Part shown: piece after piece, positions 24,513 to 34,771 of the stretch | Layout: the number at the start of each line of letters is the position of its first letter | How positions within the stretch are numbered: position 1 is the first letter of the stretch | Assembly (NCBI RefSeq): GCF_002001045.1 | Contig: NZ_MUNR01000004.1 | Span: 151,185 to 215,184, forward strand | DNA length: 64,000 nt | Direction of reading: 5' to 3' | DNA from: Rhodanobacter sp. C01 | Lineage (GTDB): Bacteria; Pseudomonadota; Gammaproteobacteria; Xanthomonadales; Rhodanobacteraceae | Translations under genes and position numbers: made by a program | Notes under the pieces: generated by a model | What the model was told of the DNA's origin: nothing | Seen by the model: the letters and a program-made list of their open reading frames with translations, nothing else | Database searches by the model: none

Positions 24513-26255
24513 TCAACGCCCCGTGAACAGCCGGGTCAGCCGGCGGAACAGGCCCGGCTTCTTCGGGTGCGCGTGACCGGCAGTGACGCCGGCCGTCACC
24601 GCCACCTGCCGCGATGGCCGGTTGCCCGCGGCGCCTGACTCACCTGCATTGCGCTCGCGTGGCGGACGACGCTCGCCGCGCGGCGCGCGATTGCCTTCGA
24701 CCGCTGCCGCGGTGTTCTGACCACCTGCCTCGACGACCGCAGCACCGTCCTCGCGGCGGCGATTGCGGCCTCCGCGACGACGGCGCGGCTTGCGCGTACC
24801 CTCGGCAGCGCCGGTGCCTGCAACGTCATTTGCAGCAGGCGTGGTTTTCGCATCAACCACCTTGGCCGCGGCTTCCACATGAACTTCTGCAGCCGGCTTG
24901 CGCTCTCGTGGCGGGCGCGAAGCGCTGCGCTCGCCATGGCGACGCTCGCCGTCGCGGCCACCGGAAGCACCCCGCGAACGGCTCGGCTTGTCGCCCGGGC
25001 GCGGCGCCACCACGTCGCCGAATGCGGCGCTATCGGCAGCGGCATTCGCGGCGAACTCGGCATCGATCTCGCGCGGCTTCGGCATGATCAGCAGTTCCGG
25101 ATCCATCGGCGCCACCGGGATGCTCTGGCCGATATAGGTCTCGATCTCCGGCAGCGACATCGCGTACAGGTCGCAGGCGAAGCTGATCGCGTCACCTTCT
25201 GCGCCGAGACGGGCGGTACGGCCGATGCGGTGCACGTAATCTTCCGCATCGTGCGGCAGGTCGTAGTTGAACACGTGGCTGACCGCGGGAATGTGCAGGC
25301 CGCGCGCGGCCACGTCGGTGGCCACCAGGATGTCCAGCTGGCCGTCCTGGAAACGCTGCAGCAGCTTCTGCCGCTTCAGCTGCGGCACGTCACCGGAAAT
25401 CGCGCCGACGCGGCAGCCGTGCCGCTTGACGCGCTCGGTGATGCGCTCGGCGGCGGCCTTGGTGTTGACGAAGATGATGCTGCGACTCGGCTTGGCACGG
25501 TCGATCAGGTTCAGCAGCAGCGGCATCTTCTCTTCCTTGGCCGGGAAGTAGACCAGCTGGCGCACCTTGTCGGCGGTGACGTTGTCGCTCTCCACCACCA
25601 GCTTCTCGGCCTCGTGCATGTGCTCGTAGGCCAGCTCCAGCACGCGATGGCTCAGCGTGGCGGAGAACAGCAGCACCTGGCGCTGCTCGCGTGGCGGCAG
25701 CTTGCGGAAGATGAAGCGCACGTCCTTGATGAAGCCGAGGTCGAACATGCGGTCGGCCTCGTCGATCACCATCACTTCGACGCTGTTGAGATTGAACACG
25801 CCCTGCTTGTGGTAGTCGAGCATGCGGCCGGGGGTAGCGATGATGATGTCGCAGCCATCTTTCAGTTGCTGGCGCTGCTTGTCGTAATCGACGCCGCCGT
25901 AGATCAGCGCGGTGCGCAGGCCGGTATGACGGCCGATCGCCTTGGCATCCTTCTCGATCTGGATCGCCAGCTCGCGGGTCGGCGCGATCACCAGCGCGCG
26001 CGGGTCGCTGTCCTTGCGGTCGGCCACGGCCGGGGTGGTCAGCAGTCGGTTCATCAGCGCGACCAGGAAGGCGCAGGTCTTGCCGGTGCCGGTCTGGGCC
26101 TGGCCGGCGACATCGCGCCCGGCGAGCGCCAGCGGCAGGGTCATTTCCTGGATCGGCGTGCAACGGGTGAAGCCGCTGTCGTCCAGGCCTTGCTGCAGCA
26201 GCGGTTGCAAATCGAAGTTGGCGAAGAAGGTATCGGTGAGTACGGTTTGTGACAT
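24513..26255 (-). CDS. rhlB: ATP-dependent RNA helicase RhlB
   Basis: This DEAD-box helicase unwinds structured RNA and, in gammaproteobacteria, joins the RNase E degradosome. Motifs in order are the Q motif (GFTRCTPIQ), [26 protein letters not shown] (DEAD box at 165-168), SAT and HRIGRTAR. After about residue 400 comes a long, low-complexity, Arg/Gly/Ala-rich tail of roughly 180 residues, typical of Xanthomonadales RhlB and probably RNA-binding. The gene is divergent from trxA and, with rho beyond it, forms an RNA-metabolism neighbourhood. The start ATG lacks a clear ribosome binding site. Confidence 0.94.
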   Translation of the reverse strand: MSQTVLTDTFFANFDLQPLLQQGLDDSGFTRCTPIQEMTLPLALAGRDVAGQAQTGTGKTCAFLVALMNRLLTTPAVADRKDSDPRALVIAPTRELAIQIEKDAKAIGRHTGLRTALIYGGVDYDKQRQQLKDGCDIIIATPGRMLDYHKQGVFNLNSVEVMVIDEADRMFDLGFIKDVRFIFRKLPPREQRQVLLFSATLSHRVLELAYEHMHEAEKLVVESDNVTADKVRQLVYFPAKEEKMPLLLNLIDRAKPSRSIIFVNTKAAAERITERVKRHGCRVGAISGDVPQLKRQKLLQRFQDGQLDILVATDVAARGLHIPAVSHVFNYDLPHDAEDYVHRIGRTARLGAEGDAISFACDLYAMSLPEIETYIGQSIPVAPMDPELLIMPKPREIDAEFAANAAADSAAFGDVVAPRPGDKPSRSRGASGGRDGERRHGERSASRPPRERKPAAEVHVEAAAKVVDAKTTPAANDVAGTGAAEGTRKPRRRRGGRNRRREDGAAVVEAGGQNTAAAVEGNRAPRGERRPPRERNAGESGAAGNRPSRQVAVTAGVTAGHAHPKKPGLFRRLTRLFTGR

Positions 26256-26640
26256 AGGGAATTGGAAACCTTGCCTGACGGCGGCGTGATGTGCTGCACC
26301 CGCTTCAGGCGCCGGACGCGGGGCGTCGGCGAAGGGCGGTGCAGGACGGGTGCGCGAAGCGGCTCAATGTCAGGGTCAACAAGGTCGCGCCGCGGCTGGC
26401 GACGCCGTGTTTGCCGGCGGTCTGACGGGCAGCCTTGCAGGCCGCCCTTGAATCGTGCCCGGAGTTGCGCTGGAATGAAGACTTGCCGCCACGGCACCTC
26501 TCCTTCCTGCCCAACCCGCGCTTTATGGGCGCCCGAGTGTAGCTGATGACGGCCCCTGGCGTCCTCATCTCCTTGTTTTTCGCCATTTGCCACCCCACGT
26601 TCCACCCATTCGTTTTTTGCCTCAGCCACGGAGATCCCCG
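26256..26640. other. Divergent intergenic region rhlB / trxA
   Basis: This 385-base gap holds no open frame with coding character. On the minus strand a TACACT near 26533-26538 with a weak upstream hexamer could be the rhlB -10, leaving a long leader of about 270 bases. The trxA side has T-rich stretches near 26570 and 26610 but no convincing promoter. The long rhlB leader might hold a control element, but no defined structure stood out. Confidence 0.35.
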
Positions 26641-26967
26641 GTGAGCGACCTGATTACCCATGTGAACGACGACGCCTTCGAGCAGCAGGTGCTCAAGTCC
26701 GATACCCCGGTGCTGCTGGATTTCTGGGCGGAATGGTGCGGCCCGTGCAAGGCCATCGCGCCGATGCTGGATGAGCTGGCCCAGCAGTACGAAGGCAAGC
26801 TGCGCATCGTGAAGGTCAACATCGACCACAACCAGCAGACCCCGCGCACCTACGGCGTGCGAGGCATCCCGACCCTGATGGTGTTCAAGAACGGCAAGGT
26901 CGAGGCGACCCAGATCGGCGCCGTCAGCAAGGGCCAGCTGACCCAGATGATCGACAAGGCCATCTGA
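26641..26967 (+). CDS. trxA: Thioredoxin 1
   Basis: This small disulfide reductase has 108 residues and active site WCGPC in the usual WAEWCGPCK context, followed by the cis-proline motif RGIPTLMVF. The open frame extends upstream to 26587, but the GTG at 26641 gives the normal thioredoxin N-terminus MSDLITHV and has CGGAGA nine bases before it. It lies 200 bases upstream of rho on the same strand. Confidence 0.96.
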   Translation: MSDLITHVNDDAFEQQVLKSDTPVLLDFWAEWCGPCKAIAPMLDELAQQYEGKLRIVKVNIDHNQQTPRTYGVRGIPTLMVFKNGKVEATQIGAVSKGQLTQMIDKAI

Positions 26968-27041
26968 CCGATCCACCTGATCCGCCTGTTGCAAACCCGC
27001 TGCACCGAGCCGGCCCGCTGAATGCGGCCGGTTCGCCAGGC

Positions 27042-27071
27042 TTTACGCCGATACACAGCGGGTGCTAGATT
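27042..27071 (+). promoter_or_regulatory. Candidate promoter of rho
   Basis: TTTACG (27042-27047) and TAGATT (27066-27071) are spaced by 18 bases, each matching four of six consensus bases. A leader of about 90 bases follows before the rho GTG. Confidence 0.4.
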
Positions 27072-27084
27072 CATCGCGTCCGTC

Positions 27085-27100
27085 GGGACAGTCCTGTCCC
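27085..27100. promoter_or_regulatory. Seven-base dyad in the rho leader
   Basis: GGGACAG and CTGTCCC flank two bases, about 10-25 bases downstream of the predicted rho transcription start. It may be an operator or a leader hairpin. Rho genes are commonly autoregulated through attenuation in the leader, but nothing here proves that. Confidence 0.3.
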
Positions 27101-27166
27101 CTTGCGCCTTCCGCGCGACGCACACCCTCCCTCCTGTAATTCAACGGCGCCCTGCGAGGACTGCCC

Positions 27167-29032
27167 GTGTCCGATACCGAAAACACTATGTCGAACGACG
27201 CCAAGAGCGCCGAATCCAAGCCTGTTGCCGAAGGCAAGCCCGAACCGCGTCCGCGCGCGCCGCGCCGCACGGCTGCAGCGATCGCGGCGGCCAACGCAGA
27301 GAAGGCTGCAATGAGCGACAAGACGCCACCCGCCGCCGCGCCAACGCCACCTCCGGTGCCAGCCGAACGGCCAACGCCAACGCAAGCCGCCCAGGCACCA
27401 GCACCACGTAACGAAGCACCGCCGCAACGGGCACCGCAGGAACCGCGCGAGCCCGTCGCTTATCAGGGCCAGAACCAGAATCAGGATCCGGCGTCGAACC
27501 CGGGTCAGGGTCAGAACCAGGTTCAGACGCAAAACCCGAACCAAGGCCAGAACCCGAATCAGGGCGCCCAAGGGCAAGGCCAGAACCCCGGTCCGAACAA
27601 CCCCAATAATGGCCCCCGCGAAGGTCGCGAAGGCCGTGGCCGGCGTCGACGCAACGAGCGTGGCGGCAATCCGAACCAGCAGCAAGGCCGTCCGCAAAAC
27701 CATCCGCGACCCAACCCGAACGGCCTGCCGGTGGACGACGACAACGCCGATCCGGGCAGCAACGACCGGGTGATCAACCTCACCGAACTCAAGCGCATGA
27801 AGGCGCCGCAGCTGCTGGAATTCGCCGAGTCGCTGGGCGTGCACGAAGGTGTCGCCCGCGCCCGCAAGCAGGATGTGATCTTCAACGTGCTCAAGGCGCA
27901 CGCACGCTCCGGCGGCGGCATCTGGGCCGAAGGCGTGCTGGAAATCCTGCAGGACGGCTTCGGCTTCCTGCGCTCGGCCGACGAGTCGTACCTGGCCGGC
28001 CCGGACGACATCTATGTGTCGCCCAGCCAGATCCGCCGCTTCAACCTGCGCACCGGCGACTACATCACCGGGCGCGTGCGTCATCCGAAGGAAGGCGAGC
28101 GTTACTTCGCCATGCTGCGCGTCGACGACATCAACGGCGATCCGCCGGAGGCGTCGAAGAACAAGATGCTGTTCGAGAACCTCACCCCGCTGTTTCCGCG
28201 CAAGGCCTTCAAGCTGGAACGCGGCAACGGGTCGAGCGAGGACATCACCGGCCGCATCCTTGACCTGATCGCACCGATCGGCAAGGGCCAGCGCGGCCTG
28301 ATCGTCTCCCAGCCGAAGTCCGGCAAGACAATGATGCTGCAGAACATCGCCCAGGCGATCACGTACAACCATCCCGAAGCGCACCTGATCATGCTGTTGA
28401 TCGACGAGCGCCCGGAGGAAGTGACGGAGATCGCACGCACCGTGCGCGCCGAGGTGATCTCCTCGACGTTCGACGAGCCGGCCGTGCGCCACGTGCAGGT
28501 CGCCGAAATGGTGATCGAGCGCGCCAAGCGCCTGGTCGAGCACAAGAAGGACGTGGTGATCCTGCTCGACTCGATCACCCGCCTCGCCCGCGCCTATAAC
28601 ACCGTGGTGCCCAGCTCCGGCAAGGTGCTCACCGGTGGTGTCGACGCCAACGCATTGCAGCGTCCGAAGCGTTTCTTCGGCGCCGCGCGTAACGTGGAAG
28701 AAGGCGGCTCGCTGACCATCATCGCTACCGCGCTGACCGAGACCGGCAGCAAGATGGACGAGGTGATCTACGAGGAGTTCAAGGGCACCGGCAACATGGA
28801 AGTGCACCTGAGCCGCCGCATCTCCGAGAAGCGCGTGTACCCGGCGATCGACATCAACCGCTCCGGCACTCGCCGCGAGGATCTGCTGATCGACCCGGAC
28901 ATGCTGGCCAAGATCTGGATCCTGCGCAAATTGCTGCACCCGATGGACGAGCTGGCCGCGATGGAGTTCATGCTCGACAAGATGAAGAACACCAAGTCCA
29001 ACGACGAGTTCTTCAATTCGATGAAGCGCTGA
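27167..29032 (+). CDS. rho: Transcription termination factor Rho with Q/N-rich N-terminal insert
   Basis: Rho is the hexameric RNA-dependent ATPase that ends transcription. The 621 residues are about 200 longer than the E. coli protein. The conserved Rho start ([22 protein letters not shown]) begins only near residue 203, followed by the RNA-binding cold-shock domain, Walker A (SQPKSGKT), Walker B ([16 protein letters not shown]) and the C-terminal R-loop region. The added segment is Ala/Pro-rich (about 20-98), then a Gln/Asn/Gly/Pro tract (about 100-148), then Arg-rich (about 150-165) and again Asn/Pro-rich. Start is the GTG at 27167 after GCGAGGA. A strong terminator follows. Confidence 0.96.
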   Translation: MSDTENTMSNDAKSAESKPVAEGKPEPRPRAPRRTAAAIAAANAEKAAMSDKTPPAAAPTPPPVPAERPTPTQAAQAPAPRNEAPPQRAPQEPREPVAYQGQNQNQDPASNPGQGQNQVQTQNPNQGQNPNQGAQGQGQNPGPNNPNNGPREGREGRGRRRRNERGGNPNQQQGRPQNHPRPNPNGLPVDDDNADPGSNDRVINLTELKRMKAPQLLEFAESLGVHEGVARARKQDVIFNVLKAHARSGGGIWAEGVLEILQDGFGFLRSADESYLAGPDDIYVSPSQIRRFNLRTGDYITGRVRHPKEGERYFAMLRVDDINGDPPEASKNKMLFENLTPLFPRKAFKLERGNGSSEDITGRILDLIAPIGKGQRGLIVSQPKSGKTMMLQNIAQAITYNHPEAHLIMLLIDERPEEVTEIARTVRAEVISSTFDEPAVRHVQVAEMVIERAKRLVEHKKDVVILLDSITRLARAYNTVVPSSGKVLTGGVDANALQRPKRFFGAARNVEEGGSLTIIATALTETGSKMDEVIYEEFKGTGNMEVHLSRRISEKRVYPAIDINRSGTRREDLLIDPDMLAKIWILRKLLHPMDELAAMEFMLDKMKNTKSNDEFFNSMKR

Positions 29033-29051
29033 TCGTCCGTTAAGCGTCATC

Positions 29052-29087
29052 CAGAAAGGCCGGCACATGCCGGCCTTTCTGCTTTTG
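29052..29087 (+). terminator. Strong intrinsic terminator after rho
   Basis: A perfect 13-base stem (29052-29064 paired with 29069-29081) encloses a four-base ACAT loop, followed by CTTTTG. It begins 20 bases after the rho stop codon. Confidence 0.88.
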
Positions 29088-29092
29088 CGTAC

Positions 29093-29122
29093 TTGCACAA
29101 CCATCCTGCTTCAGCTTATATC
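29093..29122 (+). promoter_or_regulatory. Candidate promoter of the ankyrin-repeat gene
   Basis: TTGCAC (29093-29098) and TATATC (29117-29122) are 18 bases apart. They directly follow the rho terminator and precede an unusually strong ribosome binding site (GGGAGGAA) before the ATG at 29149. Confidence 0.45.
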
Positions 29123-29148
29123 GGCCACTGGCGTCAGGGAGGAAACGC

Positions 29149-30009
29149 ATGCTTCTGCGCATTGCACTACTTGTAATTGGACTGCTACTTGTCAAGCCAG
29201 CCGTGGCTGATGTGAAACCAATATCGCCCGTACGGATGTGTACAAACCAGACCGATCTCATGCGCAAGCTCGCCTTACAAGGCAAATTGGACGTGCCTCC
29301 TGCCATCAACAGCCTCTTGATAAACGTGATCGATGGCAAACTTCCTCAAGTGCGACAGCAGCTGGGTACCATGAATAAAGTCGATGCCGCACGCTGGCGT
29401 CAGTCCGCGCTGATCATCGCGGCCTATGCCAGGCTATCTACGATCGTAGATAGCCTGTTGGACGACGGCGCATTAGTGGATGGTCGAGGTTCGATGCCAG
29501 GTCTAAAGCGCAACTTCCATGACCAAATCGTTGCGGATGTGAAGAAGGATCCGAAGTGGGATTCGACGAACCCAGACCCGAAAACTGCTCTTGAGTTGGA
29601 CGAATTGCTGATGTTTCCGGGCGGCCACGATGCCCCCGCACTAAGTATCGCTGTCATGTGTGATGACGTAAAAACGCTGGACATTGTTTTTAACCACCAC
29701 GCCGACCTTGAAGCACAATGGCCTAAAGGCGCCAATCTGCTGCTATTACCCATCATTCGGGGTGACACAGTCATGGTGCAACGCCTAATCGATCACGGCG
29801 CTGATCCCTCGGACGGATTGGCAGCAGCCACCGCGTCCGGTCATGCTGCCATGGTGCAGTTCTTGCTCGATCACGGCGCTGAGCCATGTCGCGCAAACTT
29901 GGCGATTCGCAAACCCGGCGTCACGGTTGCCAGTCTTGGTAAAAGCAAAGGTTTGCCCGACTCCATGAAGAAACGACTGGTCTGCCCAACCACCGCCACG
30001 ATGAACTGA
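29149..30009 (+). CDS. Secreted or periplasmic ankyrin-repeat protein
   Basis: The 286-residue protein starts with a clear signal peptide (about 1-20, ending VADVKP). Weak helical repeats and at least two recognisable ankyrin units follow (MVQRLIDHGADPSDGLAAAT and MVQFLLDHGAEPC near 210-255). Such proteins bind other proteins; the partner is unknown. The GC content and codon use look lower and more mixed than in neighbouring rho and gshA, which suggests recent acquisition. The coding sequence holds a 28-base perfect palindrome at 29430-29457. It is a single gene with its own promoter candidate and no functional neighbours. Confidence 0.75.
   Translation: MLLRIALLVIGLLLVKPAVADVKPISPVRMCTNQTDLMRKLALQGKLDVPPAINSLLINVIDGKLPQVRQQLGTMNKVDAARWRQSALIIAAYARLSTIVDSLLDDGALVDGRGSMPGLKRNFHDQIVADVKKDPKWDSTNPDPKTALELDELLMFPGGHDAPALSIAVMCDDVKTLDIVFNHHADLEAQWPKGANLLLLPIIRGDTVMVQRLIDHGADPSDGLAAATASGHAAMVQFLLDHGAEPCRANLAIRKPGVTVASLGKSKGLPDSMKKRLVCPTTATMN
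29430..29457. repeat. 28-base perfect palindrome inside the ankyrin gene
   Basis: The left arm CAGGCTATCTACGA is followed without spacer by its exact complement TCGTAGATAGCCTG. It encodes part of the segment RLSTIVDSLLDD. A spacer-free perfect palindrome this long is not expected by chance in a window of this size. It could be a protein-binding or recombination site, or a folded mRNA element. Confidence 0.85.
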
Positions 30010-30150
30010 AAAGCTGGGCCGCGCGTGCGGCTGACGAAGGCCAGTCTGCGCTGTCATCTGTACCGCCCCGTCCAATTATTTGTCGTTACCCCCTTTTCGT
30101 TGTCACGCAACACCCCCATAGTGACTCGCTCACCCAGCGAGGCCTTGCCC

Positions 30151-31518
30151 GTGTCCATACCCAGTGCCGTCAAGAGCACCCCGATCCGGGACCGCCAGCA
30201 ACTGACCGATTACCTCGCTGCGGGCGAGAAGCCACGCGAGGCGTGGCGCATCGGCACCGAGCACGAGAAGTTCGGCTTCCTCACCGACACTTTGCGGCCA
30301 CCGACCTTCGAGGGCGACCGCGGCATCAAGCTGCTGCTGGAAACCATTGCTACCCGCTACGGCTGGGACGTGGCCCGCGAAGGCGAGAACCCTGTCGCGC
30401 TGTCACGCGACAAGGCTTCGATCACGCTGGAACCGGCCGGCCAGCTGGAGTTGTCCGGCGCACCGCTGGAGACGATCCACCAGACATGTTGCGAGGTGAA
30501 CTCGCATCTGGAGGAAGTGCGCTCGATCGCCGACGGCATGGGCCTCGGCTTCCTCGGCATGGGCTTCCAGCCGAAGTGGCGGCGCGACGAGATGCCGTGG
30601 ATGCCGAAGGGCCGCTACAAGATCATGCGCGAATACATGCCCAAGGTCGGTTCGCTCGGCCTGGACATGATGACGCGCACCTGCACCGTGCAGGTGAACC
30701 TGGATTTCTCCAGCGAAGCGGACATGATCAAGAAGTTCCGCACCAGCCTCGCGCTGCAGCCGATCGCTACCGCGCTGTTCGCCGATTCACCGTTCACCGA
30801 GGGACATCCAAACGGCTATCTGTCGTATCGCTCGCATATCTGGACCGATACCGACAAGGACCGTACCGGCATGCTCGATTTCGTGTTCGCCGACGGCTTC
30901 GGCTACGAGCGCTATGTCGACTACATCCTCGACGTGCCGATGTATTTCAGCTTCCAGGATGGCAAGTACATCGATCTCGCCGGACAGGACTTCAAGAAGT
31001 TCATGGCCGGTGAACTGCCGATGCTGCCCGGCGCCAAGGCGAACATGAAGGACTTCGCCGACCACCTCACCACCGCGTTCCCCGAGGTTCGCCTGAAGCA
31101 GTACCTGGAGATGCGTGGCGCCGACGGCGGTCCGTGGAATCGCTTGTGCGCACTGCCCGCATTCTGGGTCGGCCTGCTGTACGACGACGAGGCGCTGGAT
31201 GCCGCGTGGGATCTGGTCAAGGACTTCAGCCGAGAGGAACGCCATGCGCTGCGCGACGGTGTGCCGAAGCATGCGCTGAAGCTGCCGTTCCGCAACGGTA
31301 CCGTGCGCGACCTCGCCGAGGAAGCGCTGAAGATCGCCGGACACGGCCTCAAGCGCCGCGCCCGCCTCAACAAGAACGGCGCCGACGAGAGCATCTTCCT
31401 CGAACCGATGATCGAGATCGTGCAGGCCAACCAGACCCCCGCCGAGCGCAAGCTGGAACTGTTCTACGGTGCGTGGAACGGCAGCGTGGATCCGGTGTTC
31501 CGCGAGTTTGCCTACTGA
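30151..31518 (+). CDS. gshA: Glutamate-cysteine ligase (plant/proteobacterial type)
   Basis: This is the first enzyme of glutathione synthesis, joining glutamate and cysteine with ATP. The 455 residues match the GCS2/plant-like class found in Xanthomonadales and alphaproteobacteria. They include the substrate-binding start GTEHEKFGF, the ATP/Mg site [12 protein letters not shown], and the basic region [12 protein letters not shown]. The open frame runs upstream to 30025, but GTG at 30151 has GAGG eight bases before it and gives the expected N-terminus. GTG at 30121 is an alternative. gshB is not in the window. Confidence 0.94.
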   Translation: MSIPSAVKSTPIRDRQQLTDYLAAGEKPREAWRIGTEHEKFGFLTDTLRPPTFEGDRGIKLLLETIATRYGWDVAREGENPVALSRDKASITLEPAGQLELSGAPLETIHQTCCEVNSHLEEVRSIADGMGLGFLGMGFQPKWRRDEMPWMPKGRYKIMREYMPKVGSLGLDMMTRTCTVQVNLDFSSEADMIKKFRTSLALQPIATALFADSPFTEGHPNGYLSYRSHIWTDTDKDRTGMLDFVFADGFGYERYVDYILDVPMYFSFQDGKYIDLAGQDFKKFMAGELPMLPGAKANMKDFADHLTTAFPEVRLKQYLEMRGADGGPWNRLCALPAFWVGLLYDDEALDAAWDLVKDFSREERHALRDGVPKHALKLPFRNGTVRDLAEEALKIAGHGLKRRARLNKNGADESIFLEPMIEIVQANQTPAERKLELFYGAWNGSVDPVFREFAY

Positions 31519-31595
31519 CGAGCATTATTCAAGCTACCCAGTGCAAGCCGCTATGATCGTTGCCTGCACTACCGTCAGCTGTACAAGGATGCCCG

Positions 31596-32846
31596 ATGTC
31601 CAACGCATACCGCCTCACCTTGACGCTTGCCTGCCTGTTGATCGCGCCATGCCTGACATCGGTCGCCCATGCGCAGGACACGACCCTGCCGGTACTCAGC
31701 CAGACCGAGTTCAACCAGTGTCTTGCCGGGCTGCGACACGGCGACAGCTTCGCGCGCATCAGCGATGACACGTGGAAGCACTACACGGCAAACCTCACGC
31801 CGGACGGCAGCATCCTGCCCTTGCTCGACAAGCAGCCTGAATTCACGCTGCCGGCGTGGGATTACATGGCGATGCTGGTGGACAAGGAGCGCGTGGCCGA
31901 TGGCCGCGCCGCGTACCAGCAATGGTTACCCCTGTTGCGCCAGATCCAGAGCCGCTACGGCGTCGATCCGGCGATCGTGGTCAGCGTGTGGGGTGTGGAG
32001 AGCAACTTCGGCAAGATCACCGGTGGGCGACCGCTGGTGCAGTCGCTGGGCACGCTGTCGTGCTTCGGGCGGCGGCAGGCGTATTTTCGCACCGAGTTCG
32101 CCTCGGCGCTGCAGATTCTGCAAAACGGCGACATCGCGCCCGACAAGCTCAACGGCTCATGGGCCGGCGCGTTCGGGCAGACCCAGTTCATGCCCAGCAC
32201 CTTCCTGCACACCGCGGTCGATTTCGATGGCGACGGCCACCGCGATGTGGTCGGCAGCGTGCCCGATGCGCTGGCCTCCACCGCCAACTTCCTGCATCAG
32301 GCGGGTTACCGCACGGGAGAGCCGTGGGGCCTGGAGGTGAAGTTACCGGCCGGCTACGCGGGCAGCTCGACCCGCAAGAACAAGCACGACGTCGCGTACT
32401 GGATCGCACAGGGCATCACCCAGGCCAACGGCAAGCCGCTGCCGCCGAACCTGCCCGACACCGGCCTGCTGCTGCCCACCGGTACGCAAGGCCCAGCGTT
32501 CCTGACCGGCAAGAACTTCGACACCATCTACAGCTACAACGCCAGCGAAAACTACGCGCTGGCGATCGCGCAGCTGTCCACCCTGGTCGGCAACCACAAC
32601 GACAGCATCGGTTTCGTTACGCCGTGGCCCACCGATGATCCCGGCCTGTCGCGCGCGGAAAACCGCGAACTGCAAACCCTGCTGCAGGCCCGTGGCTACG
32701 ACATCGGGATGCCCGATGGCCTGATCGGTGCCAAGACCCGCGTCGCGATCCGTGCCGAGCAGGGCCGGTTAGGCATGCCGGTCGACGGGCGCGCGGGGCA
32801 GAAAATGCTGGCGGCACTGCGCGCGCAACCAGGCGCTACTCACTGA
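31596..32846 (+). CDS. Lytic murein transglycosylase, MltB family
   Basis: The enzyme cleaves peptidoglycan glycan strands to anhydromuropeptides. The 416 residues have a signal peptide ending VAHAQ (about residue 26), then an SLT_2/MltB catalytic domain with the presumed catalytic Glu in SVWGVESNFG and the conserved GAFGQTQFMPSTF block. A C-terminal peptidoglycan-binding repeat (ELQTLLQARGYDIGMPDGLIGAKTRVAI) completes it. There is no lipobox, so the protein is periplasmic rather than anchored. The ATG at 31596 follows AAGGA. It converges on pyrC. Confidence 0.92.
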   Translation: MSNAYRLTLTLACLLIAPCLTSVAHAQDTTLPVLSQTEFNQCLAGLRHGDSFARISDDTWKHYTANLTPDGSILPLLDKQPEFTLPAWDYMAMLVDKERVADGRAAYQQWLPLLRQIQSRYGVDPAIVVSVWGVESNFGKITGGRPLVQSLGTLSCFGRRQAYFRTEFASALQILQNGDIAPDKLNGSWAGAFGQTQFMPSTFLHTAVDFDGDGHRDVVGSVPDALASTANFLHQAGYRTGEPWGLEVKLPAGYAGSSTRKNKHDVAYWIAQGITQANGKPLPPNLPDTGLLLPTGTQGPAFLTGKNFDTIYSYNASENYALAIAQLSTLVGNHNDSIGFVTPWPTDDPGLSRAENRELQTLLQARGYDIGMPDGLIGAKTRVAIRAEQGRLGMPVDGRAGQKMLAALRAQPGATH

Positions 32847-32912
32847 TCGGTCATTGCGCCGAGAGACAGTCCGGCAGACGATGCGCCACGCGGGCAGCTC
32901 CGCGTCAGCCGA

Positions 32913-33965
32913 TCAGGAGGAAGCAGCGTCTACCACCGACCACGCGACCGACTCGCCGGCTCGCATCGGTTTGCAGCTGGATCCGGCCAGCGGATATTCC
33001 TCCGGCACGGTCCACGATGTGCGTTCGAGTGCGATGCGATCCTGGTTGCGCGGCAAGCGGTAGAAGTCCGGACCGTGGAAGCTGGCAAACGCCTCGAGCC
33101 GATCCAACCGACCGGCCTGCTCGAACGCTTCGGCATACAGCTCCAGCGCCGCATGGGCCGTATAGAGACCCGCACAGCCGCAGGCCGTTTCCTTCGCTTC
33201 GCGGGGATGCGGTGCACTGTCCGTGCCGAGGAAGAAGTGCGGATCGCCGCTGGTCGCCGCCTGCAGCAAGGCGGCACGATGCGTCTCCCGCTTGAGGATC
33301 GGGGCGCAGTAGTTGTGTGGGCGGATACCGCCCTCGAACAACGCGTTGCGGTTGAGCAGCAGATGATGCGCGGTAATCGTGGCCGCCACGTTGACCGGAG
33401 CGCGGCTGACGAAGTCGACCGCGTCGCGGGTGGTGATATGTTCCAGCACCATGCGCAGCGCCGGAAACCGCGCCTGCAGCGGCATCAGGTAGCGCTCGAT
33501 GAAAACGCGCTCGCGATCGAAGATGTCGATGTCCGGATCGGTGACCTCGCCATGCAGCAGCAAGGGCAGTTCGTGCTTCTCCATGGATTCAAGCACGTGA
33601 TACACCCGCGACAGCTCGCGCACGCCGGACTGTGAATTGGTGGTGGCGCCAGCGGGGTAATACTTGACCGCAAACACGCTGTCGCTGTCCCTGGCGCGGA
33701 TGATCTCCTCGGCCGGCGTGCTCTCGGTGAGGTACAGCGTCATCAGCGGTTGGAAGCGCATACCTGCGGGCAAGCTCGCCAGAATTCGTCGACGATAGTC
33801 TTCCGCCTGCGCGACCGTCGTCACCGGCGGCTTCAGGTTCGGCATCACGATGGCGCGCGCAAAGCGCTGCGCGGTGTGGCCGATCACCGAGGTCAGCGTC
33901 TCGCCATCGCGAAGATGCAGATGCCAGTCATCAGGGCGTGTGATTTCAAGACGCGTGGGTGTCAT
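32913..33965 (-). CDS. pyrC: Dihydroorotase, class II
   Basis: Third step of pyrimidine synthesis: the reversible ring closure of carbamoyl-aspartate. The 350 residues match E. coli PyrC in length. They show the metal-binding HLHLRDG (H15, H17), the carboxylated Lys101 ([12 protein letters not shown]), the further metal ligands LLLHGEVTD and LEHITT, and the catalytic Asp in LGTDSAPH. The start at 33965 is chosen because the 42 upstream codons have no coding character and cover the divergent regulatory region. Confidence 0.97.
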   Translation of the reverse strand: MTPTRLEITRPDDWHLHLRDGETLTSVIGHTAQRFARAIVMPNLKPPVTTVAQAEDYRRRILASLPAGMRFQPLMTLYLTESTPAEEIIRARDSDSVFAVKYYPAGATTNSQSGVRELSRVYHVLESMEKHELPLLLHGEVTDPDIDIFDRERVFIERYLMPLQARFPALRMVLEHITTRDAVDFVSRAPVNVAATITAHHLLLNRNALFEGGIRPHNYCAPILKRETHRAALLQAATSGDPHFFLGTDSAPHPREAKETACGCAGLYTAHAALELYAEAFEQAGRLDRLEAFASFHGPDFYRLPRNQDRIALERTSWTVPEEYPLAGSSCKPMRAGESVAWSVVDAASS

Positions 33966-34048
33966 GGCTGACGGACTCGGAATGGGTATCGAGAGAAGAA
34001 CACAGCAGATGTCAGGACTGGTTGCATGGCGGACATATGCAGGATGTC

Positions 34049-34082
34049 TCGTGCCATGGCTGCCCTCGTGCCATGGCTGCCA
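34049..34082. repeat. 17-base tandem duplication in the pyrC / tautomerase intergenic region
   Basis: Two adjacent 17-base units (34049-34065 and 34066-34082) share TCGTGCCATGGCTGCC and differ only at the last base. Each unit contains the palindrome GCCATGGC, and a third near-palindrome (TGCCAATGGCA) overlaps the end. The set lies in the short divergent control region, so it is a plausible operator array. Confidence 0.6.
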
Positions 34083-34146
34083 ATGGCACATGATATCGCA
34101 TCACCCATCCCCATCCATCGTGCTTTATCCTCGTGGAAAGTCCACC

Positions 34147-34539
34147 ATGCCACTGGTTCGCATCTCGCTCCGCCGCGGCAAGTCGCCCACCCATCTCGCC
34201 GCCCTGCGCCACGGCATCTACCAGGCCATGCGCAAAACCTTCAACGTGCCGGAGAACGACCGCTTCATCCTGATCAGCCAGCACGATGCCGACGAGTTCG
34301 ACTGCGACCCGAACTACCTCGGCATCGCGCGCAGCGACGATCTGGTGATCGTGCAGATCACCTGCAACAGCGGTCGCACGGTGGAGCAGAAGCAGGCGCT
34401 GTACCGTGGCATCGCCGTGAATTTTTCCGCCGATCCGGGTCTTCGCCCCGAAGATGTGTTCATCAATCTGGTCGAGGTGGCGAAGGAGAACTGGTCATTC
34501 GGCAACGGTGTTGCGCAATACGCACAAGCGCCAAGGTGA
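34147..34539 (+). CDS. Tautomerase family protein
   Basis: The 130-residue product begins Met-Pro (MPLVRISLRRG), so after Met removal it would have the N-terminal catalytic proline of the 4-oxalocrotonate tautomerase / MIF superfamily. The body (YQAMRKTFNVPENDRFILIS and VIVQITCNSGRTVEQKQALY) matches the Tautomerase_2 subgroup, whose substrates are mostly unknown. The open frame continues far upstream, but the proline rule and GGAAAG nine bases before the ATG fix the start. It is divergent from pyrC. Confidence 0.85.
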   Translation: MPLVRISLRRGKSPTHLAALRHGIYQAMRKTFNVPENDRFILISQHDADEFDCDPNYLGIARSDDLVIVQITCNSGRTVEQKQALYRGIAVNFSADPGLRPEDVFINLVEVAKENWSFGNGVAQYAQAPR

Positions 34540-34771
34540 TGATGACTGCACCCGACGATAAACAGACCTCGTGGCATCGCTGCGCCTGCGCTTTGCATGA
34601 CAACGCCCGGATCCAGCGCATGGCAACCTTTCACGCGTCGTTTACGTTCGAATCAGCATAAAACCGCGAGAAACGCAAAAACATGCACCCGGAATGTACG
34701 CTTCGCCGCGTCAGGGACATGTCAAACGATCCAGTGCATCCGTCGCTCCACCTCACATCGGGGGAAAGTGC

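Noticed and set aside
32843..32916. Eight-base long-range inverted repeat spanning the mltB-like and pyrC stop codons
   Set aside because: The arms are about 58 bases apart, with no T-run or compact fold; it is likely chance in GC-rich DNA.
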